A stretch of 64,000 bases of DNA, taken from positions 1 through 64,000 of the forward strand of contig CACBSE010000004.1 of the NCBI GenBank assembly GCA_902541775.1. Reading direction: 5' to 3'. Shown here piece after piece: positions 51,801 to 59,162 of this stretch. Within the stretch, counting starts at the first letter, position 1, and the number at the start of each line of letters is the position of its first letter. The translations under genes were made by a program, and so were the position numbers. The DNA is from an uncultured Litorivicinus sp. (lineage in GTDB: Bacteria; Pseudomonadota; Gammaproteobacteria; Pseudomonadales; Litorivicinaceae). Below the pieces are notes generated by a model. The model was not told the DNA's origin. It searched no databases and saw only the letters and a list, made by a program, of their open reading frames with translations.

Positions 51801-53858
51801 AACATCAACCCAGCCCGCACGGCTCCGGACGTGGGAGCACTCACAGACCGTACCTATGCGGCGACGCTCAACACGGACACGATTGCTACATCAGACGTCG
51901 ACACTGGCGATAACCACATCACCGAGACCGGCCACGGTCTGCTGACTGGGGACGTTGTCAAATATAACGCCAATGGCGGTACAGCCATCACGGGATTGAC
52001 CGACGGTCAGTACTATTATGTCATCAAAGTCAATGCTAACGACTACAGGCTTGCGACTTCAGAGGCCAATGCCACAGCTGGGACTGCAATCGGTTTGACC
52101 GGCACCGGAAACGCATCGCAGACCTTTACGAATATAACCTCAGACAAAGAATCAAAGCTCGCGATAAGTGTTAACGGGAGCAGCTTCATCGATATTGATA
52201 TCGCGAATCAGCTGACGCTGGCCGGAGCGGACGCAACAGTGACAGGTACTGAGTTTACGACCGCACTGCAGGCGGCTATTAATGCCAGCGCTGCGTTTAA
52301 TGGTGACAACGCAGTCACCGTGTCGGTAACGAACGCGGGTCTTGTCAATCTCGCTGTGGCTGGCGGCTCGGGTACGATTATCGTCCGGGAGCACAGCGAC
52401 ACCGTCGCGGCCGGCACAAATGGCTTGGTCGAGACCCTGACCGGACGGAATGCGAACGAGGATCACGGGACGCTCTCAACCGTTTCAAACGGTGGTGCTT
52501 CTCAATCATCAACGACAGGTTCGCTGACCCTCGGATCTGAGGCCAACGCCGCGTTGGTGACTGACAATCTGACTTCGTCCGACGCCAACTATGTGAAGAC
52601 CTTCGGGTCTGCCCCGATTACACTCGACGCCACAAACAATACGCTGGTGCTATCGATAAACTCTGGAGCCTCGACGTCCATTGACATCACTCCGGGCACT
52701 TACACAACGATGGCGGACTTCGCCGCAGCGATTCAAACCGCGGTAGATGCCAGTCCACAGTTGACCGGCCAGGTAACGGTCGGCTCACTGCAAGATTCGG
52801 CAAGCCCCTTCACGCATGGCATAACATTCACGCAGCCTAGTGGGTACACGATCGAATACAGTGGGTCTCTCATCACAGACGCTAATGCCTTGAACACAAC
52901 CGCTGGCACCATTGCCGCCTTGACGACAACGCCCGCCGGCGAAGCCGCGAGCCGTTCAACCGTAGCGGCGGGCGCGTTTTCTAACGGGATCGATCTGAGC
53001 ACGGATAACACGATTACATTTGAGGTTACCGATAACGCGACGGGCGCGATCCGGAATGAAACCCTCACTCTAGGGAGCACTTCTGGCTCAGTCTCATTTT
53101 CAGACTACGTAGATTTAGTTGCGACGGCGGCTAATACCGCTTTTTCAGCCGATGGTTATACGTTTTCCAAGGCAGGAACAGGTTCTTCCCTGACACTTAC
53201 CATGGTCCCTGCGGGTGATTACACGGTCTCAATAGCTGGGACCTCAGTAACTCAAGGGCTTGGTGCCGCTGTGTCTGCCTCTGGAACGCCCTCCAATATG
53301 GATGGGTTCACGTTTGAGTCCATGAATGATGTCGTGACGGAAATGAACGCTGAGTTCGCTGCTGCTGGTCTAGGACTCATTGCCGCATACAGTCGTGGTG
53401 GTGACACCTTCACCTTCTCAGTGACAGAAGGAAGGGCTGACTCCTCAAATACGTTAGCATTTTCAGGATCTGAGTTGGCTTCTGTCGGCATAACCGGTAA
53501 TTTAAGCGCTGTCGGCGGTGGAACGGAGCCAGCCGAGACCGTCCGGTACGTCTCCCAGATAGATATTTCGACCAGAGATTCTGCGTTGCTAGCAATGACG
53601 GTAGTTGATGCGGCACTTGAGACCTTGGCTGCCCAGCGAGGTGCTTTGGGTGCCGTCGCAAACCGCCTGCAGGCGACCATATCTAATCTGATGAACATCT
53701 CAGAAAATACATCGGAGTCAATGTCCCGGGTAATGGATGCAGACTTTGCAGCTGAGTCAACTCGCTTGGCGAGGGCGCAAATTCTGCAAGAGGCGTCTGT
53801 TGCGATGCTCGCGCAAGCGAATGCTTCGGCGCAGAGCGTACTCAAGCTTCTTCAATAA
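48855..53858 (+). CDS. fliC: Giant flagellin FliC1 (1667 residues)
   Basis: N-terminal ~175 residues are a standard flagellin D0/D1 (ALNAQRHAATTQDEMASAME, RLASGKRINSAVDDAAGLAI, ITNTTRFNGEILLNGTF) and the last ~110 a standard C-terminal D1/D0 (NRLQATISNLMNISENTSES, ARAQILQEASVAMLAQANAS, SVLKLLQ). Between them are ~1380 residues of outer-domain sequence, against 150-300 in ordinary flagellins. These comprise four copies of module A, two of module B and two of module C in interleaved order. The ends build the filament core; the insert should project from the surface. Giant flagellins forming thick filaments are known in a few marine Oceanospirillales. GAGGAG lies ahead of the ATG. Confidence 0.95.
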   Translation: MALTVNTNVLALNAQRHAATTQDEMASAMERLASGKRINSAVDDAAGLAITARMEAQISGLAQAVRNAGDAISLVNTAEGALHETTDILQRIRELSIQSAGGAPSNADRVNLNKEVVQLQEELGRITNTTRFNGEILLNGTFHDKDFQIGQTNNEEISVNIGDMRPERIGAYTQNTLTNVGYINVGDSVADLTNGVNQQTLTLAVGSEVPRIVSVNLGDNARTISDKINQSGAMINSRATNTTDVYISGEGTFSFTLSSDSAPDLEDVVTVGGTSASKVRTMVSEINARYSEHNVSATTQVDDDGNEFVRMIQDQGFDIQIDNFVTAGTTALDFGGDGVNEVTGAAGKTAAIAGGSIIIDAPYSFLISSDDTDNTILVGTRASLEVQGASSVPTDYQDLTFDVTVSGTTETITLAAPPPTTPVDAVSAIVPMEFTSTAQTQAPSGQQIGAFRPAIYSVGPITVRTGSDAGDETTQFSLNVNSLGRQDFDIAQALTDLGVTSTGAPDTVATGSVNTTTNRITITAHGYETGQRLTYDNAGSTTLSGLADDTDYFVIKIDDNTIQLAETYAEATASTAVPIVLDGTGNSAQTFTPNASITKAQFVSAMQTTINQNGLLSGDHAVTVSVNSTGQVELTVAGGAGTIVFEEHSNQRAATVKTIATADVSLTADTITITGHGFVTGDVLTYANGGGADLDQGGSAIGTVYVIRVDDDTIKLASTAQNAFAGTAYDLDDVGNDAQTLTKAARDGMAASLTQNTKPADGTSSESGTGGSVVLGATDNVTNGDSATQGPVKPFGVETITIAGTDANTVATSAVSTANNTVTITDHGYVTGQKLTYDDGSSTAIAGLTDDTDYYVIKIDNDTIKLASTYANAVAGTNLGITGTGTNAQTFTNSNDTFTLAISGGSPTTLDVADDTYYSLDQLATAIQTAIDDSPFAQTGDFPIVVSVTEDSNGDQGITFSSADGYSIELGGTEFLSDAGALNINPARTAPDVGALTDRTYAATLNTDTIATSDVDTGDNHITETGHGLLTGDVVKYNANGGTAITGLTDGQYYYVIKVNANDYRLATSEANATAGTAIGLTGTGNASQTFTNITSDKESKLAISVNGSSFIDIDIANQLTLAGADATVTGTEFTTALQAAINASAAFNGDNAVTVSVTNAGLVNLAVAGGSGTIIVREHSDTVAAGTNGLVETLTGRNANEDHGTLSTVSNGGASQSSTTGSLTLGSEANAALVTDNLTSSDANYVKTFGSAPITLDATNNTLVLSINSGASTSIDITPGTYTTMADFAAAIQTAVDASPQLTGQVTVGSLQDSASPFTHGITFTQPSGYTIEYSGSLITDANALNTTAGTIAALTTTPAGEAASRSTVAAGAFSNGIDLSTDNTITFEVTDNATGAIRNETLTLGSTSGSVSFSDYVDLVATAANTAFSADGYTFSKAGTGSSLTLTMVPAGDYTVSIAGTSVTQGLGAAVSASGTPSNMDGFTFESMNDVVTEMNAEFAAAGLGLIAAYSRGGDTFTFSVTEGRADSSNTLAFSGSELASVGITGNLSAVGGGTEPAETVRYVSQIDISTRDSALLAMTVVDAALETLAAQRGALGAVANRLQATISNLMNISENTSESMSRVMDADFAAESTRLARAQILQEASVAMLAQANASAQSVLKLLQ
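50376..50630 (+). repeat. Module A copy C1 in fliC1
   Basis: Residues 508-592. NRITITAHGYETGQRLTY, YFVIKIDDNTIQLAETYAEA, TGNSAQTF. Confidence 0.9.
50643..50804 (+). repeat. Module B copy 1 in fliC1
   Basis: FVSAMQTTINQNGLLSGDHA, VTVSVNSTGQVELTVAGGAG, TIVFEEHS. Partner at 52242. Confidence 0.8.
50826..51080 (+). repeat. Module A copy C2 in fliC1
   Basis: Residues 658-742. DTITITGHGFVTGDVLTY, VYVIRVDDDTIKLASTAQNA, GNDAQTL. The most divergent copy in its centre. Confidence 0.85.
51279..51530 (+). repeat. Module A copy C3 in fliC1
   Basis: Residues 809-892. NTVTITDHGYVTGQKLTY, YYVIKIDNDTIKLASTYANA, TGTNAQTF. Confidence 0.9.
51537..51842 (+). repeat. Module C copy 1 in fliC1
   Basis: NDTFTLAISGGSPTTLDVAD, TYYSLDQLATAIQTAIDDSP, GITFSSADGYSIELGG. 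Partner at 52635. Confidence 0.8.
51879..52130 (+). repeat. Module A copy C4 in fliC1
   Basis: Residues 1009-1092. NHITETGHGLLTGDVVKY, YYVIKVNANDYRLATSEANA, TGNASQTF. Confidence 0.9.
52242..52403 (+). repeat. Module B copy 2 in fliC1
   Basis: FTTALQAAINASAAFNGDNA, VTVSVTNAGLVNLAVAGGSG, TIIVREHS. Partner at 50643. Confidence 0.8.
52635..52919 (+). repeat. Module C copy 2 in fliC1
   Basis: NNTLVLSINSGASTSIDITP, TYTTMADFAAAIQTAVDASP, GITFTQPSGYTIEYSG. Partner at 51537. Confidence 0.8.
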
Positions 53859-53868
53859 ATACCGATTA
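53842..53868 (+). promoter_or_regulatory. FliA (sigma-28) promoter for fliD, overlapping the 3' end of fliC1
   Basis: TCAA (53842-53845, in TCAAGCTT), 15 bases, ACCGATTA (53861-53868). Each half matches consensus at 6/8 and spacing is exact. Predicted start ~53876, leaving only ~18 bases before fliD. Confidence 0.55.
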
Positions 53869-53893
53869 CCTATTAATGAAGCAGGGATAGATA

Positions 53894-56119
53894 ATGGTAA
53901 CGACGGATTTCTTGGGTGCACTTGACGCCGGTTCAGGCCTCAACTCGAAGAATTTAGTTGAGGCACTGGTATCTGCCGAACGTGCGCCTCGTGAATCCCG
54001 CCTGAACACCAAGATCGCTGACTCGGAGGCTGAGATCTCCGCCTTCGGTTTAATTAAGTCATCACTACAGACCCTCGAATCAGCGTTTGATTCTCTTAAC
54101 GATAAGGCAGATTTCGAAAACTTCACTGTCAGCGCGACGGGTGGACTGAGCTCCTCTAACGAGGCTGCATTTTCGATAAGCGTTGATGACGCAGCCTCTG
54201 CAGGCACCCACGATATAGCAATCAGTTCTCTAGCCACAGCAGACCGGTTTATTTCAGCCGGCTTTGATTCAACATCTAGCTCAATTAATGGAGGAACACC
54301 CTTCGTATTAAACGTAACGGTCGGCGGAACAACGACAAACTCAATCTCAGTCTCGACGGCTACACCTCAGGGTATTGTTGATGCGGTAAATACTGCTGAT
54401 ATCGGTGTAACGGCGTCGGTCATTGACACGGGCGCGACTACCTCACGGTACAAAATAGTCTTTACCGGGACAGAGGGTGCCGCGAATGCATTTACATTTA
54501 CGGCTGGGGGCGTGGGCGAGACAAGTAGCATCGTTGGTACCGGAGATATTTCGACCAACAACGATACTCTTACGATAGCGTCGCACGGTTTTGTGACAGG
54601 TGACATTCTCACATATGACTCTGCTGGAGGGACTGCTATTACTGGCCTATCTGACGCGACGGCTTACCACGTCATCAGGGTGGACGATAATACGATAAAG
54701 CTTGCATCAAGCGGTTCTAATGCGTCGAGCGGCACTCAAATCGATTTAACCGGCACCGGGAACGATGCACAGATATTTGTCGGTACCAGGTCAGCTAGTT
54801 CTTCGACCGTGACGACTTCCAACGTCTCGACGACCGCAAGCACCTTGACAATCTCAGGTCATGGATATGTGACCGGTGACAGATTAACGTATGACGCGAG
54901 CAGCGGTACCGCTCTCGCTGGTTTAACAGATGGAACAACGTATTTTGCAATACGTGTCGACGATAACACGGTGAAGTTAGCCACGACTGCGGCCAACGCT
55001 GCAGCAGGAACAAATATCACACTCACTGGCACGGGGAATGATTCGCAAACATTTTCAGGCCCACAGCCACCGATGGTAGCGACCAGCTCTGTGTCAACAG
55101 CTAATAACCGTATAACCATGACCGGCCACGGTTATGTAACTGGGGATGTTGTTACGTATCGGGCGAACGGTGGAACGGCGATAGCTGGTTTAACTGATGC
55201 GACAGCCTATCACGTGATAAGGATCAGTGCTGATACATTCAAACTTGCGGCAACACGCGCAGATGCTTTGGCTGGCACGAGTCTGGCAATCTCTGGGACA
55301 GGCAACAGTGCACAGTTTTTTACTGGAAGCGGAATTGCCTTCAACCCGAGGTCCGTGTCTGCAAGTGACGCAGCCTTGACTGTTAATGGAATTGATATTA
55401 CCCGGTCAACGAATTCGATATCTGACATCATCACCGGGATGACAATTAATCTGCTGAACACCACAAATTCGGTCGGGACGGTCTCCATCACAACAGATTC
55501 GAGTCAAGTAGAGACAAAACTAAGAACTTTAGTAACGGCTTTCAACTCTGCGATAACAACATTCGATACGTTATCTGATCCAGATGCGACCGGAGAGAAT
55601 GCAGGGATCCTGAGCGGAGACAGCTCATTGCGATCGATAGAGAATAAGATTAAGGATTTGTTTATTCAGGCTTCTTCTACCCCCGGGACATCCCTGAGCT
55701 ACCTCAGTGATATGGGTATCGAAATGACCCGATCTGGCGTCTTAGAGATTAACGAGACGGCGCTTGCGACCGCCCTCACTTCGAACTATGCCGACATAAG
55801 ACAAATGATATCCGCCGATACGGACAATCAGACCACCATTGGAACCGCCAGCCGCGGAGTGGCCGGCGACGCGCTGGTGATACTTGATGAGTTTCTCAGT
55901 TCAACTGGTATCCTAGAATCGCGGATTACTAACAATGAAACTCGGATCGCAGATTATAAGGAAGATCTTAGTGAACTCGACACGAGGATGCAGGCTATTT
56001 ACGAGCGATACCTGCGCCAGTTCACGGCGATGGAAAAGGCGATTGATGAGATGAATTCAATGAGAGACTACTTGAAACAACAGATAGAAGCCCTGCCTTT
56101 CAACAACCGTGATAAGTGA
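53894..56119 (+). CDS. fliD: Filament cap protein FliD with three module A repeats
   Basis: 741 residues against a usual ~430-480. N-terminal DFLGALDAGSGLNSKNLVEA with LVSAERAPRESRLNTKIADS and C-terminal ISDIITGMTINLLNTTNSVG, TKLRTLVTAFNSAITTFDTL, YERYLRQFTAMEKAIDEMNS are typical FliD. Three module A copies (residues 212-296, 305-389, 394-478) sit almost end-to-end in the outer domain and explain the extra length. FliD caps the filament and folds incoming flagellin; it shares these modules with the flagellin it places. Confidence 0.95.
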   Translation: MVTTDFLGALDAGSGLNSKNLVEALVSAERAPRESRLNTKIADSEAEISAFGLIKSSLQTLESAFDSLNDKADFENFTVSATGGLSSSNEAAFSISVDDAASAGTHDIAISSLATADRFISAGFDSTSSSINGGTPFVLNVTVGGTTTNSISVSTATPQGIVDAVNTADIGVTASVIDTGATTSRYKIVFTGTEGAANAFTFTAGGVGETSSIVGTGDISTNNDTLTIASHGFVTGDILTYDSAGGTAITGLSDATAYHVIRVDDNTIKLASSGSNASSGTQIDLTGTGNDAQIFVGTRSASSSTVTTSNVSTTASTLTISGHGYVTGDRLTYDASSGTALAGLTDGTTYFAIRVDDNTVKLATTAANAAAGTNITLTGTGNDSQTFSGPQPPMVATSSVSTANNRITMTGHGYVTGDVVTYRANGGTAIAGLTDATAYHVIRISADTFKLAATRADALAGTSLAISGTGNSAQFFTGSGIAFNPRSVSASDAALTVNGIDITRSTNSISDIITGMTINLLNTTNSVGTVSITTDSSQVETKLRTLVTAFNSAITTFDTLSDPDATGENAGILSGDSSLRSIENKIKDLFIQASSTPGTSLSYLSDMGIEMTRSGVLEINETALATALTSNYADIRQMISADTDNQTTIGTASRGVAGDALVILDEFLSSTGILESRITNNETRIADYKEDLSELDTRMQAIYERYLRQFTAMEKAIDEMNSMRDYLKQQIEALPFNNRDK
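54527..54781 (+). repeat. Module A copy D1 in fliD
   Basis: Residues 212-296. DTLTIASHGFVTGDILTY, YHVIRVDDNTIKLASSGSNA, TGNDAQIF. Confidence 0.9.
54806..55060 (+). repeat. Module A copy D2 in fliD
   Basis: Residues 305-389. STLTISGHGYVTGDRLTY, YFAIRVDDNTVKLATTAANA, TGNDSQTF. Confidence 0.9.
55073..55327 (+). repeat. Module A copy D3 in fliD
   Basis: Residues 394-478. NRITMTGHGYVTGDVVTY, YHVIRISADTFKLAATRADA, TGNSAQFF. Confidence 0.9.
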
Positions 56120-56159
56120 TGATAACGACGCATATCTAGTGTCAATGAAAAAAAAGTAT

Positions 56160-56186
56160 TAAACTTTCTACGTTTACTGCCGATTA
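56160..56186 (+). promoter_or_regulatory. FliA (sigma-28) promoter for flaG
   Basis: TAAACTTT (56160-56167), with GCCGATTA at 56179-56186; 15 bases between TAAA and GCCG. One of the best FliA matches in the window. Confidence 0.8.
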
Positions 56187-56214
56187 CCATGACGAGATAG
56201 AGGAAATTGGGCCG

Positions 56215-56610
56215 TTGAACGTGGAAAATTTTGAGATCAGTAGAAGCATGAGAGTCGCCGCACCAGCTGGCGAGAAGTCCGTGCGTCCTGAAATCTCGGG
56301 TTCTAACGCCAAGGTTAATTCTTTTGTTAACGTAGACCCCATTAAACCGAAACGGTTTGACCAAACCAAGGTGTCAGAGGCACTCTCGGTTGAAAATGTT
56401 GAAAGAGCAATCGAGTCCGTAAACACTGCTTTGAAGAACGCCAATAACTCACTAAGATTCCAAGTAGACGCCGCTGTAAGTCAACCAATAATTTCGGTTG
56501 TTGAAAAAGACACCGGTAAGGTCTTGCGGCAGTACCCATCTGAAGAAGTCGTCCGGATTTCGAAAAACATAGATTCTCTCAGGGGGATTCTTTTCGACTC
56601 TAAGGGCTGA
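56215..56610 (+). CDS. flaG: FlaG family protein
   Basis: 131 residues. The C-terminal ~65 residues carry the FlaG pattern: ESVNTALKNANNSLRFQVDA, ISVVEKDTGKVLRQYPSEEV and VRISKNIDSLRGILFDSKG. FlaG influences filament length and is usually beside fliC/fliD. Start codon is uncertain: TTG 56215 has AGGA ten bases upstream; GTG 56221 is close by and ATG 56249 would still keep the domain. Confidence 0.88.
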   Translation: MNVENFEISRSMRVAAPAGEKSVRPEISGSNAKVNSFVNVDPIKPKRFDQTKVSEALSVENVERAIESVNTALKNANNSLRFQVDAAVSQPIISVVEKDTGKVLRQYPSEEVVRISKNIDSLRGILFDSKG

Positions 56611-56632
56611 CTGAAGAGACGCATAGAGATTT

Positions 56633-56662
56633 TTGGCGTGCCCGTATTTTAGGATGCATAAT
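56633..56662 (+). promoter_or_regulatory. Possible sigma-70 promoter for the sugar island
   Basis: TTGGCG (56633-56638), 18 bases, CATAAT (56657-56662), ~60 bases before the NeuB-like gene. Moderate match only. Confidence 0.3.
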
Positions 56663-56723
56663 ACTTTGAGAAAATTGACGTAATTGCCCAGCATTTTTTT
56701 AGGCCGTAAACAGGATAATGCCG

Positions 56724-58220
56724 ATGCTCAAAGTGATCTTGGAGTTAGCAAATAACCATTGCGGTTCAATTCAGCACGGCCACGAAATCATCGAAAAGTT
56801 CGATTCTGTTACGAGACAATTTCGCGGAAATATTTGTTTTGGATTTAAATTTCAGTTCCGGAATCTAGATAGTTTCATCCATCCCCAGCACCTCAATTCT
56901 GATCATCCTGGAGTAACTAGGTTCATAGAAACTAAGATATCTTTAGAGGAGTTTGATCTCCTCATAAACGATTGCTTACAGCGCAATTTTATTGTAGGAG
57001 CAACTCCATTCGATGAGGACTCAGTATCCCGTATTTCCGAAGATGCAAGGTTTTCATTCTTAAAGATCGCTAGTTGCAGTATCACTGATTGGCCCCTCTT
57101 AGAAAAAATTAAAGCAGTGGCGCTTCAAAAATCGATAATTGCCTCGACTGGAGGTTGTCACATTTCTGAACTTGATAGGGCCGTTTCTTTCCTTCGAAAA
57201 ATACCAACGTCCTTAGAATTGATGCATTGCGTTGCAATTTATCCTTCAGCGAGGCCGCAATTCAACTTAGCTTGGATTGATACATTGAAAAAAAGGTATA
57301 GGTTGCCCGTGGGTCTTAGCACTCATGAGGACGGCGCTGAAGATCTCACAGGAGCCATAGCATTAGCTATTGGAGCAAAAACCTTCGAAAAGCACGTCAG
57401 TATTCCAGACGTGAAATATCCCATGAATCGATATAGTAGCTCCCCAGAGGAGTTGGAAATTTGGCTAGAGCGAATGCTCGAGGCGAAAGAAATGATAGGT
57501 AATCGAGCTGACAGAGAGGAGTTATTTCTGGAAGAAAGCTCTCAACTCGACAGATTCAGGAGGGGTGTTTTTGTTGGAGAAAAAATTTGCCTTGGATCTA
57601 AGATCGATCCCAGCAACTTAAAGTTTCAATACCCTTTAACGGAGGGACAGGTAACAGCAAGCGAGATTTCTAAATTTTCAGAAATCGTCGCGCTTGAAGA
57701 GTTAGAAAGTGGAACCCCACTCCTGCAATCGCAAGTCAAACGTAATGATTTTCGGGCGATTGTCGAAGATTTTGCGATTGACTATGTCGGTATTATCAAG
57801 GCGGCACATATAAATTTAACGAATCCAGTTGAGGTAGAAATTAGCCATCATTATGGACCAGATAAGTTGAATCAGTATGGGATTGGGATGATCACAGTCG
57901 TAAACGACGACTACTGCAAAAAGTTTTTAGTGATGCGTGCACAACAAAGTCATCCAGCACAATTTCACCGTAAAAAAACTGAGACGTTTATTCTATTGTC
58001 TGGAAATGTCGTCGTAGATCTAGACGGCGAAAAGCAGACTCTGAATTTGGGAGAACCTTTAACGATAAAACCCGAGGTAGTTCACAGTTTTAGAGCTGAA
58101 ACAGATTCGGTTATTGAAGAGCTGTCAACGACTCACATGTCCGATGATTCCTTCTATTTAGATGAACACATTTTAAGTAACAAAAAAAGGAAATCTTTTG
58201 TCACGATATCAACAGCTTAG
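56724..58220 (+). CDS. NeuB-family nonulosonate synthase fused to a C-terminal cupin domain
   Basis: 498 residues. Residues ~1-260 are a NeuB TIM barrel that condenses phosphoenolpyruvate with a hexosamine to give a nine-carbon acid: ELANNHCGSIQHG, FKFQF, ATPFDEDSV, KIASCSITDWPLL, ASTGGCHISEL, LMHCVAIYPS, GLSTHEDG and FEKHVS. The usual SDHT reads STHE and the GPDH block reads KYPMNRYSSSPEE, so the substrate may be unusual. Residues ~275-345 are a SAF-like domain; ~350-495 a cupin (HPAQFHRKKTETFILLSGNV, EPLTIKPEVVHSFRA). Start ATG 56724 has AGGA eight bases upstream; ATG 56718 is an alternative. Likely first step of flagellin sugar synthesis. Confidence 0.8.
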   Translation: MLKVILELANNHCGSIQHGHEIIEKFDSVTRQFRGNICFGFKFQFRNLDSFIHPQHLNSDHPGVTRFIETKISLEEFDLLINDCLQRNFIVGATPFDEDSVSRISEDARFSFLKIASCSITDWPLLEKIKAVALQKSIIASTGGCHISELDRAVSFLRKIPTSLELMHCVAIYPSARPQFNLAWIDTLKKRYRLPVGLSTHEDGAEDLTGAIALAIGAKTFEKHVSIPDVKYPMNRYSSSPEELEIWLERMLEAKEMIGNRADREELFLEESSQLDRFRRGVFVGEKICLGSKIDPSNLKFQYPLTEGQVTASEISKFSEIVALEELESGTPLLQSQVKRNDFRAIVEDFAIDYVGIIKAAHINLTNPVEVEISHHYGPDKLNQYGIGMITVVNDDYCKKFLVMRAQQSHPAQFHRKKTETFILLSGNVVVDLDGEKQTLNLGEPLTIKPEVVHSFRAETDSVIEELSTTHMSDDSFYLDEHILSNKKRKSFVTISTA

Positions 58221-58229
58221 TTAAATTTA

Positions 58230-59162
58230 ATGGAACCAATTTACGGACCAGTATTCACTATTTACCCATCATTCAATCATGACTTTACGGTTGACCTGCG
58301 GGGCACAATTCGGTACGCCACTTATCTTATAGAAGCCGGAGCTAGGTGGTTGTATTTGATGCCCTATAATGGCCGATACAACCAACTTTCCGATAGTGAG
58401 ATTGAATCTCTCGGCGGAGCTCTTATCCGACTAATCGGTCCCTTGCATGCGACTAATATAATTGTAGCTGTACCAATTAATTACTCGACACAGGCCACTT
58501 ACGCACTAATGAACAGATGGTCTGAGTTAGGAGAATTTTGCGTGTCCTCTTTGGTGGGAGAAAGGCTATATTCCTCACAGCAGCTAGTTGATCATTATAG
58601 TTATCTTAATGAGTTTGGAATGCCAATCGTAGCGCATGAGATGCCCATGATCGCGGGTATCAGTGGCGAGCTAGTTAGCTGGCCTTCCGAGTGCCTAATT
58701 GAAATATCTGAGCTTCCTAACATTGTGGGCATAAAAGAAGACTCAAAGTCAGTGCAATACGCAACAGACATTCTGGATAGAAAACCAGGAGCACCACTTA
58801 TTTTCGCGGGCAGAAAATCTTTTTTTGGCGAACTAGTGACGGCTGGTCTGAATTGCTATCTAAACGGGATTTCAATGGTTGAACCGCGTTTGGCATTTAA
58901 ATTTTTTCATCTAATAGAAAACTACGATAACGAGGGTTGCAGAACTGAGATGCAACGGTTTATTAGGGAGGTTGATGATCCTTTTTGGGATGACTTAGTG
59001 ACATCATTTGGTTGGCATCGTGTTAATCGAGCTTCACTTTTTTACTTTAATTTGCTGGATAAAACAGAGCGGAGTCCCATGCCACAATTAACAGCTAAAG
59101 AATACCAACATCTATCAAATTTTTGGGACAGGCACAAAGAAGTAATCAATGGATGGATCTAA
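58230..59162 (+). CDS. DapA/NanA-family class I aldolase
   Basis: 310 residues. TIM-barrel pyruvate aldolase type; the Schiff-base lysine is in NIVGIKEDSKS and the following FAGRKSFF lines up with the family. At the usual YNxP tyrosine motif it reads VAHEMPM, so the catalytic tyrosine is not where expected. Family members include dihydrodipicolinate synthase and N-acetylneuraminate lyase; next to NeuB- and NeuA-like genes a sugar-acid substrate is more likely than lysine synthesis. Ten bases after the NeuB gene, overlapping the next by 14. Confidence 0.75.
   Translation: MEPIYGPVFTIYPSFNHDFTVDLRGTIRYATYLIEAGARWLYLMPYNGRYNQLSDSEIESLGGALIRLIGPLHATNIIVAVPINYSTQATYALMNRWSELGEFCVSSLVGERLYSSQQLVDHYSYLNEFGMPIVAHEMPMIAGISGELVSWPSECLIEISELPNIVGIKEDSKSVQYATDILDRKPGAPLIFAGRKSFFGELVTAGLNCYLNGISMVEPRLAFKFFHLIENYDNEGCRTEMQRFIREVDDPFWDDLVTSFGWHRVNRASLFYFNLLDKTERSPMPQLTAKEYQHLSNFWDRHKEVINGWI

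Noticed and set aside
58230-59162. Lysine-pathway DapA
   Set aside because: Context is sugar activation and the tyrosine motif of dihydrodipicolinate synthase is not present.
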